DNA of 64,000 nucleotides, taken from positions 3,100,001 through 3,164,000 of the forward strand of contig NC_018397.1 of assembly GCF_000208865.1 (NCBI RefSeq), given 5' to 3'. The DNA is from Neospora caninum Liverpool. Taxonomy: Eukaryota > Apicomplexa > Conoidasida > Eucoccidiorida > Sarcocystidae. The position numbers and the translations under genes are program-made. The notes beneath the pieces were generated by a model. The model was not told where the DNA came from. It worked only from the letters and a program-made list of their open reading frames with translations, and ran no database searches. How positions within the stretch are numbered: the stretch's first letter is position 1; the number at the start of each line of letters is the position of its first letter. Positions 12,001-20,780 of this stretch are shown here, piece by piece.

Positions 12001-14385
12001 CTCTTCTCTCTCTTCTTCGCCCCGGCCTTCCCATCGCCATTTGTCCACAGAGCATCCCTCTCTCTTGACTTCCGCTTGGGCGCGGAGCCCAACCCCCGGT
12101 TCAGTGTCTCCTTCGCATAGCAGCGTCTGGTACGCGGAGAGACAGTGCTCGCAAGGCCACAACGGCATGTGTCACCAAGGATACACCCCGACCGCACGCA
12201 CGCACTTGGCGGTTTCTGTGGGGCTACCGTAGTCGCATCGTTATGGGTCTCGCACATCCCTCTCGGAGGCGCCCAGTCAGTCGTCTAGCCAAAACGAGAT
12301 TTGCGGATTTCGCGTCCGATCTGGAGACCGAATCCTCCAGGAAAACATCTCTGCGTGCGTGATTGTCCACGATCTGATCCATGTCCATGTACATCGACAG
12401 GCTTGTTGGTCTTCCTGCCTCTTCTCTTCGACGTATCTATCTCTATCTCTCTTTCTCTACATCTTTCTCTGTATCTGTATGTTGTCTGTCTTTATATCCT
12501 TCTCTAAATTTCTGTCTATTCGCACGTTTCTGTCGACTTTGCGTTTTCATCCATTCGTTTCGTTTTCTGGTTTTCTGCAGCGGAGCGGGGCGTGCGAGCA
12601 GCGTGGTGAGCCTGACGGCGGGTGTGTTTTTGAACGAGGAGACTCCGCGAGAAGTGGGGCGACGAGAAGCGAAAGATAATGGCGGATTCAAAGATGGAGC
12701 ACGAATCGGAAGAGACGCAGGCTCCGCCATCTCCACGCGTCGCGGCGGGAGCACAGAACGACACGCAGGCGGCGCTGCAACGCTCTCAGCCGTCTGCGCT
12801 GTTGGCCGACAACGTGCCGAGCAAGTGAGAGAAGCAAAAAGGGACAGGCTGGCGAAGCGGGAAAAAGACACAACGGAAAAAGGAAGGCGCGCAAGCGACG
12901 GAGCGACAGACGGGACAGGGCTACACTTCAGGGGGGGGGGGGGGGGGGGCTGTGTTTCTGGTGTCTCTCTAGAGTGGATGCTCTCCATAACAGGATACCC
13001 TTAGTTCGTCGTTCGATTCCTCATCAGCTGTCTCTTCTACGTTCCCTTCTTTCCCCGAGTCGCCTTCTGCTCATGCTTTTCTCCGCCTCCCACCTCTGCG
13101 TTTTTCCCGTCTTCTCAGCGTCGAAGCCTGCAGCACCGGCGGCGCGGCTCGCCGACTGTCACGGCCTGTCGTCTGGATCGCGTCGTCTCACGCGGGCGCC
13201 TGAGCTTTTTCTCTCAGAAAGACCCGCTCTGTCGAGGGGGCGGCGAGCGTGTGCCTGTCAGCGCTGCTTCGCTGCTCGGTTCTTTCGGCGTCGGCGAAGA
13301 GGACGAAGAACTGGAAATCGTCTGCCCAGAGCTGCTGCTGCAAGACGCGCTGTGGGAGCTCCTGCGAGACACGGTTGAAAAGGCCATGGCAGCGGGAACG
13401 GAGATCGTTAACGCGTAAGAAACGCGCGATTTCTGAAGTTGTTTAGTGGAAGACGTTTAAGAGTCGGTGACCCCATAGGTAGAGAGGTAGAGGAACACTT
13501 GGACAAGTAGACAGGGTGGGCACTCTATACCCAACCTGCGGCGATTGCTTACGTTTCAGCGAAGATAAGCCGAACTTGGAACTCAAAATATGCAGACGCC
13601 AGAGCGGCGGGACGACTGGGCCGCGTAGCTCCGCACGTTTGGGAGACACGTTTTTATTCAGGGATGCAGATGGCCAGCAACGAGAATGGCTGCATCGCGG
13701 CGTTCCAGCGACACCAACAGTTACGGCAGATTTGTCCACATACTCTCGCATAGGGATTGGGGGGGCTCGTCAAGAGAGAAAGAGGGAGTCTCAAGGCCAG
13801 AGGATAGAGTCAGTGCCGGGTTGATCGTTGACGTTCCTTTGGAGAGGAAACACTCCCAGATGACCTTTTGCACCAGCTGCCGATGTATTTCCGGAGCTTC
13901 GACTACGTGTTGAATGGGTTTGGCCGTGAGTCAGCGGAGACCATGGAGAAGTCGCGTCGGTCGCGCGTTTCCAATGCATGCGGGTGTTCTTTCCCGCTGT
14001 GTGCTGATGTATCAGGTTTGTGGCGCAAAATATCTTACGACCTTACGCAGACACCGCGAAGCAGTTCCTGCCGCTGCTTATCCATCTGGGTGCTGTGTCT
14101 GGACACCCGTCGCCTTCCCCCCTTGCTGTCGCTTCTTTCCTTCCCGCTGGAGCTGCTCACCTTCTGCGTCCTTCGACTGGAGCCGAGGCGAGGGGCGAAG
14201 AGGCTCCAAGAGACCCTTCAGGGGCGACGAGCCGGAACTTTTACGCGACGCTTCTCGAGTATCTGCTCAAGCGCTACGCTGTAGAAGAGAGGATCTTCGA
14301 AGCAACACAAGGAGTTGGTTTTCCGTTCCTCCTCGATCTTCGCGGCGACGCGCCAGAGAAAGGGGGAAGCGACGCTGAAAGCTAG
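1..14385 (+). CDS. Giant leucine-rich protein of unknown function, 3' part of gene (5' end lies outside the window)
   Basis: Exons read by frame continuity and splice sites: before 1-419 (open from base 3), 815-8758, 9224-9589, 10076-10654, 11325-11420, 11924-12129, 12581-12824, 13119-13414, tentative 13560-13624, tentative 13860 to about 13917-13925, and 14016-14385 ending in TAG. The 815-8758 exon alone encodes 2,648 residues with no stop. The protein alternates leucine/alanine-rich helical stretches with serine-, glycine- and acid-rich spacers, including an Ala-Glu repeat near 5903-5943. The C-terminal exons are more globular in composition (LEIVCPELLLQDALWELL near 13.3 kb; FVAQNILRPYADTAKQFLP near 14.0 kb). 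The intron after 8758 starts with GC rather than GT. I see no catalytic motif and no family I can name; a large helical-solenoid scaffold is one possibility, but that is inference. The coding call is strong. The exon limits between 13.4 and 14.1 kb are not. Confidence 0.85.
420..814 (+). other. Intron of the giant gene, example of the local splice consensus
   Basis: The donor is GAG|GTACGC at 420 and the acceptor is TTTTCCCCTGCAG|TTG at 814. Both flanking exons are in phase 0 (417-419 and 815-817 are whole codons), so the open frame from base 3 runs into the 7.9-kb exon without a shift. Pyrimidine-rich stretches and stops in all three plus-strand frames fill the interval. Confidence 0.8.
8759..9223 (+). 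other. Probable GC-AG intron
   Basis: The open frame of the large exon decays after 8758 into purine-rich, lysine/arginine-coding sequence with no GT donor nearby. The boundary CAACAG|GCAAGG matches the extended donor consensus with C in place of T. The acceptor CTGTGCTCTCAG|CAATTC at 9223 opens a phase-0 exon, so the frame is kept. The non-canonical donor is inferred from frame and consensus only. Confidence 0.6.
9747..9809. repeat. TA-rich microsatellite tract
   Basis: Alternating TA/CA/TG dinucleotides (catatacatatata, gtatatgtatgtata) lie in the intron that follows the exon 9224-9589. Tracts of this type recur in introns and intergenic DNA across the window and are absent from the exons. 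Confidence 0.85.
12931..12949. repeat. Homopolymer run of 19 G
   Basis: Nineteen consecutive G lie in the intron between the exons 12581-12824 and 13119-13414, about 105 bases after the donor. A run of this length is prone to slippage and sequencing error, and could form G-quadruplex structure on the nascent RNA. Confidence 0.95.
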
Positions 14386-16342
14386 TGAAGGCGAAGGAAC
14401 TAGGAAGAAGGACGAGAAGTTCTCTTCCATTTGTGAACGAAGCCAGACACATTCGTGGACGTAGCCCCTTTGGAAACGTAAGTGGGGGCGCCGCTGTTTT
14501 CTGCATGCATCTCGCAAACGGACGGTGCGTCGCGGGGTGTTTCCCTGTCTTCTTCGCAGACAAAAAGTTCATGGCGTGTCGTGTGTGTGCGAGAGGAAAC
14601 GCCGTCCGGCTTGGCTCGACGCGTTTCAAACTCAAGTACGGGGGAGTACACTCGCTTGAGCTCCCGCTCATGGATTCAGTGTCCAGGACTACCTGGCGCT
14701 TAATAACGATTCCGTCTTCCAGCTTCCAATTAAACTACATATTAAAATGAGCGCTCTTCTGCACCGAGGCTTTTGAACCAGCCAGCAAAATTGGCCACAC
14801 ACCAACGGAGACGTGCCCCTCTTCACCGTCTCTTTTTTAGTGAGAAGTGACAGCGACGACAGCGAAAGAAATTCTCGTGGCCACTCGAGAGTTGATTAGG
14901 AGGGTTTGCCAGTCTTCAACCTTTCGCGTGCTGCAAAGCACTGAAGCTGCGTCTGCCTGAAACTGGTGTCACGAGGCGTCCTGCCACGTGGAGGGACCAC
15001 AGCGCCCCGGCGGATACGCGACGCGCTCTGGATCCGCAAAGTGCGTAGATGTCCACGCAGAGAATCTTGTTGCTGCAATTTCTTTTTTGTGGACGGGCAC
15101 TGCCTGAGGCGGCCGCCGTAAGGAACCACCTGCATGCCCCCAAACCCATTCGCGTTCAGCGCACGGGTTGCGGGCGTGCTTGTGTAAGGCGTTTCTTATG
15201 CGTGCGTTTCAGACCCCCCTGGGAGAAAAGTTCTTGCTGCCTTTGTATTTCCAAATAGCCAATCACGCCTACAAAAATCTGGTCGGAAGCACGCAGGACC
15301 CGCCTGGTTCACTTGACTGTGTCGAGGAATGCGACAGCGACGTTGTTCTCGACAGAAGTAGCGAAACAATCCTTCCCGTCTCTTAAAAAACAAACGCGCG
15401 TGCTCGAGTGCACACAAGCGTGCCGTCAGGAGGTGACAATTTTCACTGATACACGACGGGAAGGTGATGCAACATGAAGGGTGCTCTCTAAATGAGAGCC
15501 AGTTTCCGGTCCACTCCCATACACTTCTCGCATGCAGTATTTCTCGACCCCGAAGTTTGCAGGCGTTGTATCCGTCAGGCAGCTACCACGACTACAGCAG
15601 CGGTACAAAAAACCTGTCCCAACTTGAGGTTTTAGAATGCAGTGTGGGAATTGCATGAATTGCGACACGTGAAGCACTGATTTACAAATATAGTTACCAC
15701 CTTTGAAAACGGCGTTTGACATTACCTGCTTGATTCAGCACTGCTTGTACGCTGGAAGGCATGCTAACTTGCACAGGCGAGGACGTCGACAAGAACTGAC
15801 CACCGCTAGGCAAGCAGCAACGGAATCGCTAGTGACCGTCTTCCAGGCCGAAATTACAAATGACTACCGAGCCTCCGGGTTTTCCACCGAAATTTTTGTG
15901 TTTGAATCGGATGTGGTCTCAAGTCGACGCACAGCAGTCCCCCAGACAACAGGGTCATGCAAGGGAGCATCCGTCAGCTTGTTGACAATCGCGCTGCATT
16001 CAATTGCATACAGGGCTCCGGTCCGAAGATCCATCCAAAAGAGAGCACGACGCCTGCCACCTTGAATCGTCCACGTACATGCCAGTGCGAAGCGTCAAAC
16101 TCTCCTTTCCTGCTGCGGGCCTATGGTCGGGAGGTGCGTGCCGGCAGGAGCTCAGACTCCTGAATCTGTTACTGAGGCTGCGGTTGCCGCTGTAGCATCG
16201 ATCTCGACTGTGCCTGGTATCGGCGCCGCGTCCCGTAGACTCTCTCAATTCAGATCACCAACAGTTTCGGATCCAGGGGCGATTGGTTCGAAGCATTACG
16301 CAATTTCAGTAAACGTCCGTCGACAACGACACGTGGTCCGGC
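14386..16342. other. Convergent intergenic region between the giant gene and the secreted-protein gene
   Basis: This 2-kb stretch lies between two stop codons facing each other (TAG ending at 14385 on plus, TGA ending at 16343 on minus) and should hold both 3' UTRs and polyadenylation sites. Base composition is near even and more AT-rich than the flanking exons. The open frames here are short, lack sensible start contexts and have no recognisable product. I see no RNA gene or repeat. Confidence 0.6.
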
Positions 16343-17338
16343 TCAGTCGGGATGGGCTCTCGCGGGAGAGGCAGTCGACGCTTGCGGAGGCGTAGCAGGG
16401 GCCTCAGATGGGGTCGAAGCATAGTACGACGGAGGGGGATGATATCTCGGTGAAATATCGAAAGCCTTTCTCAGGTCTTCGTGTTCAACATCACTTTCTA
16501 AATCGGCCTTCCGTAGAGCACGCCTCAGGGGCGGACCTCCACTCGGTGCGACCGGCGGGCTGCCACGTGGTGTCGAAGGCGGAGGGTCGCGCTTAAGGGA
16601 GTCACCTGATCCAGAGAGGATACTTGGGTCTGTACTGACATCTGTCGAATACGGTCGCCGCTCTCCTACTGGCCGCCACATTTCATGCCCAAAGTCTAAG
16701 ACGAAATCTTCATCTTCATCTCTCCCCCACTTTGTCCAACCGTACCAACCTAGTCCACACACGAGCGCAGCTGTAGCCGCTCCCACAATCACCGTAGCCT
16801 TCCTCTGGTGGCGACTGAGCCACGCGAAAAAACCTGATGACTTGTTCCTCACTTGCATGTCATCATTATCACTGAACCACGTGGAGCTTTTCTTGCGCCT
16901 GCCCTTGTGAAACGGGACCAGCTGACTCGTGGTGCTCGCTACTCTTCCTGCGTTTCCACCTTCTTCCGGTTTAGGGATCCCGGATGCAAGACGAGCGTCA
17001 CTTTCTTCAGCCAGCATATCCAGATACTCTTGCAGTATCACTTCCGCTCGGTGTCTACTGATGTTTTCAGAGACGGCTGACTGCGAGCGCTTCACCCCGT
17101 CTCCCGAGTCCTCCTCACGACGAGTCACCACATCTGGCTCATACGATTCGTTCCCTCGAGAAGCCTGACCGTTTTGGGGTGGTGCCCTTGCCCCGTCGCT
17201 CTTTTCTTGTATGTAGGCCTCTGCATCAGGTCTGGGAGACCTGGAAGAGATAGTCAACGTTAGCGTCTCATTGAGAGGAGCTGCCTCCGCTCCACACAAA
17301 ATTTGCAGAAAACAGCCGACGAGAATAAAGCCCACCAT
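16343..17338 (-). CDS. Putative secreted single-pass membrane protein, dense-granule-like
   Basis: A single open exon of 331 residues. The frame stays open further upstream, but the first ATG (17338) immediately opens a clear signal peptide (MVGFILVGCFLQILCG, cleavage likely after about residue 19), so that start is chosen. After it come a polar region with possible N-glycosylation sites near residues 23, 63 and 92, a charged helical segment around 95-115, a basic stretch at 145-150, one membrane segment at about 181-201 (ATVIVGAATAALVCGLGWYGW), a short acidic patch, and a proline/serine-rich tail of about 110 residues. Signal peptide, helical lumenal part, one late membrane span and no introns is the design of many coccidian dense-granule proteins; assignment to that class is inference. 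I could not match it to a named GRA protein. The motif LRRALR near residue 271 resembles but does not fit the RRLxx export site. Confidence 0.75.
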   Translation of the reverse strand: MVGFILVGCFLQILCGAEAAPLNETLTLTISSRSPRPDAEAYIQEKSDGARAPPQNGQASRGNESYEPDVVTRREEDSGDGVKRSQSAVSENISRHRAEVILQEYLDMLAEESDARLASGIPKPEEGGNAGRVASTTSQLVPFHKGRRKKSSTWFSDNDDMQVRNKSSGFFAWLSRHQRKATVIVGAATAALVCGLGWYGWTKWGRDEDEDFVLDFGHEMWRPVGERRPYSTDVSTDPSILSGSGDSLKRDPPPSTPRGSPPVAPSGGPPLRRALRKADLESDVEHEDLRKAFDISPRYHPPPSYYASTPSEAPATPPQASTASPARAHPD

Positions 17339-20300
17339 GCCGGAAATAGACGGGGATCGCTTTCCACAGAAACAACTACTCAAGCACTTCGTAGTGTAGT
17401 TTCATGACGCCAGAAACGGCGTCGTACAACGAGGAATGAGCGAGTGTAGGCGATAAGGGAGAGACACCCGTGTTCGTGGCGGAAAAAAGAAAAAATGGAA
17501 TGACAGAAAAACGCGGGGGTGTGAGGAGAGGCGTAGGTGCTCGCCGAAGCCATCCAGCGCAGGGACCGGATAGAGTAAGGACTGACTGGAAGAAAGAGCG
17601 TATAGAAGACGGCATGCTCGACAAAGTTGCTCGCGTGTCCAGACATTCTTCGTGTCTTCCGTGCCTCCCTTGTTTTCTGAGTCTCAGTATGCCCCCCAAA
17701 GGCATCACACTAGAGTCCGTGCATGAGAGCTGTATTGAGGCGTACCTCAATCAATCCTCGCTTGCTAATGCGGCAAAACAAAGCGGCCCGTTCTCCCGAG
17801 CTTTGATCCAACACGCGCGATCGATGCAGGGTGTTGCCAGCCTTGTCAACGATGTTCGTCACAAGGCGAGTGTACAGCATATGCTCAAAAGTTGTTCGTC
17901 ACCGTCAACGCTTTCATGCTCCACGGAGTCGAAAAAAAAGATCTCCGCAGTGCAACCACGTCGGCTCCCATGGGCTGCGAGAAGAGAAATCACGGTGGAG
18001 AAAGCTTGGGAGCCCAAAACATTAGCATGTCGCGCCTGTGCGGCTGGAAGAAGGAGAGACCTGATGAATAGAGACGCAAGTTCAGAAAGGGGTGCCCTGG
18101 CAGCGACAGCTTGAAGACTGTCGAGAACTTTCCAAACCTTCGTTGTCTCTGACAGAAAACTAGGCCTTAAGAACCTTTCAGCATGCCCAAACCCTACAAT
18201 GTATGGTCCCCCTACAGAAACATAAACAGAAGCTCGACCCCCATCAAGCGCATATCCGAGTACTCAGAGTCTCATGATGCTGTCTCTACTGCTGTGGCAC
18301 GATCGCTGTATGCCGCGATGCTTCTCGGCAGACGAAACGGCGACGCGCGAGTACTTCACGGTCTACATGGCACAAACCAAGGTGACCCCCCCGAGCACGC
18401 ATGGAAAACGGACGGACCAGCACGTGTCGAGAGTAGGCGTCGACTCCCTGCTGACCTCTTCCGTAGCAGAAATCTGTGGCAGAATGCTCTGAGCTTGGAG
18501 GGGCGCCGTTCCAGAAATTTCTTCCAACATCCATGGGCACAAAGGCATGCACCCCTGTCATCGCTGTCCACGCGCTTCATACCGCACAACAGTCCATTTT
18601 GCCGAGCTACTGGCAGACGCGCGCCTGCTATCGGGCACTCTGCTTAGAAGAAGATCGGCACTCTCAAGCTCTGGATGAAAACGCGTTAGCTGATCTTAGC
18701 GTTACCTGAACCCTCGAGCCGTTCATCAGCGACTCCCAACAACCATGCTTCCTTAGAGAGCTGTCGAAAAATTTAGCCCTTGCGTGTCCACACTGCAGAT
18801 TCAAACCTTCCGCTCTGAAGCAGCGAACGGTTTCCTCGAGAAAGGCATTTCTGCGGAACAGGTCTTTTGCTCCATTCTCTAGGACGCCGTAAGTGCCTCA
18901 CGGAGGAACATCCGACGGGCTGCATGTCGGTCTCGGGCAAAACGAAATGGAGAGAATTAACTCTCTGTCACGGGGTGCTTCCGGATACGTGGCCTTGACT
19001 GTCCACATTCGTACCGTTTTATTCGTGGCATCGTCCCTCTCTTTTTCTCGTTTCTACACCTGATGTGCGCCTACATTTTTGCCGAGCACTATACAGACTG
19101 CTGCGTTTCCATCTCTCAGACTTATACTCCAGGCCTCCGCAACCGGCGCCGGCCGAGCCCCTGACTAAAAAGTAGCGCAAGCGGCCGGGCATTCTCGACT
19201 CCACATGCGCTTTAACGCTCGCTGTGTGCATTCGTGTGTGTTGTGTACGTGAGTGGCGTTGCATTGCCTCTGTGTGTCTGTGCAAGAAACAGGACAGAGC
19301 ACAGACTCGCTCCAACGCAAACCAAAGAGACTGGTCCACACTCTGGCAGGCTTCTCGCACACGGGATTTGCGCACTTGCAGGCCGCACCGAAGGGAAACT
19401 CTCATTGGTCCCCGAACGTTGGAACTCGAACACATGCAAATTTGCTGAAGGCGGAAATCAGAAAGGTGATCTTGTGCTGGCGGGACACAAGGAAAATCAC
19501 CTATCGTGAGGAAAACCATTTCGCCTCTACAAACCCACGTTGTCTTGCCCCACTGCAAGCGCGTACACCCGACAGTGGACGGACGAGGCCGGTCCTCTAG
19601 GTTCCTTGGTGATTTTGTCGGAAAACAATTCCCCCCAAACCCGTCTCTCTTGTCACACTCTTGAGTGAGAAACAAACCACCTGCAGACGCGTGATATCCG
19701 TTACGAGTTCTTGAAAACAAGGCGAACGACGAGGAGGGCGATTGATCAAAACCCCCCGGACAAGATGGGGTGTTCCTGTTTACGTTTCCTTGGTGTACGC
19801 ATGCGACAAGACACCATTTCCCCCTGCAAAAAAAACGTCTGGATTCCATAGGATCTGACTTCTCCCACTCTTTCAAGCTCTCTTACAAGCGTGCGTCCTT
19901 CGAATCCAGGCGCCCAAAACTCACCAACTTTTTTTCGTGTGCTGTCCGGCTCTCTACCCAGCGACTCGCTCGCCGTCATCGGCCTCGTCGAGGAACCGAA
20001 GAAACTTCCCAGTCTCTCTCTTCTCGGCCTTCTCTCAAACCCCAAAATTCCCTCAGAAGGAATTCCCTCTTTAATTTTCGGATCGGTGTGAATAGAGGTT
20101 CTCCCTGAAGCCCCGTGCTTTGCAAGGCTCGGTGCTGCTGGCTGTGTAGAAACGAGGTCGGCTTTCGGCCCTCGCGCAAGTCCTGGCGTGTCTCCCCCGC
20201 CCCGCGTCCCTCAGACTCGCCTCGATCGCCTTCTTTCGCGTTATTCGCCGGCGTTTCCGGGTGCCCCCCTCTTGCTTCCGTTTCTTTCTTGGTCCTTCCG

Positions 20301-20780
20301 GGCTCCGTGACCCCAGAGAGGCAGCAGTAACCGACTGAACATGGCGACTGGTTCCAGCGTCTGACCCACGAGGCACACGGCCATGAGCGTCCGTTCCAAG
20401 CTTCCCCTGAACAGAGACGGCTCCATTTCGGGACATGTTGTGTCTCTTTGCATCCGGTCGGCTCCAGAAACGACACCCGCTTTGGGGAGATGCCTGAAGG
20501 CGCGCCCCGACTGCAGATTCACGAGTCTTGAGAGACAAAGAAACGGGGTTCTCTTCGCGTCCCATCTTAGTCTTTGCCCTCTTGTTTTTCCCTGATACAG
20601 AAGCGCTGTCGTACGCAGTTTCCTCGGTAGCCCTGTGCGGAGAGAGACAGGCACGTGAGGACAGAGCCACCGGCGTGCTTCTCTGCGCCCAATCTGGTCC
20701 CTCTCCGTGGCACGACTGTGTTTACGGGAGCCGCCACGGTGTCCTCTGCGACTCCAAACGGCCTACGGGGGAGTGATGGG
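17339..20780. other. Divergent upstream region shared by the secreted-protein gene and the serine-rich gene
   Basis: This 3.4-kb stretch lies between two divergent start codons and should contain both promoters and 5' UTRs. Two open frames stand out, a plus-strand one from ATG 17689 to 18114 (141 residues) and a minus-strand one from ATG 19852 to 19019 (277 residues). Neither shows a recognisable domain, signal peptide or membrane span, and both have the mixed composition expected of non-coding translation, so I do not call them as genes. There is no obvious TATA box and no repeat of note. Confidence 0.55.

Noticed and set aside
13000..13020. TTCGATTCC-like T-arm suggesting a tRNA gene
   Set aside because: No matching acceptor stem, D-arm or anticodon arm is found around it. 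Other TTCGAATCC-like words (for example near 19895) fail for the same reason.
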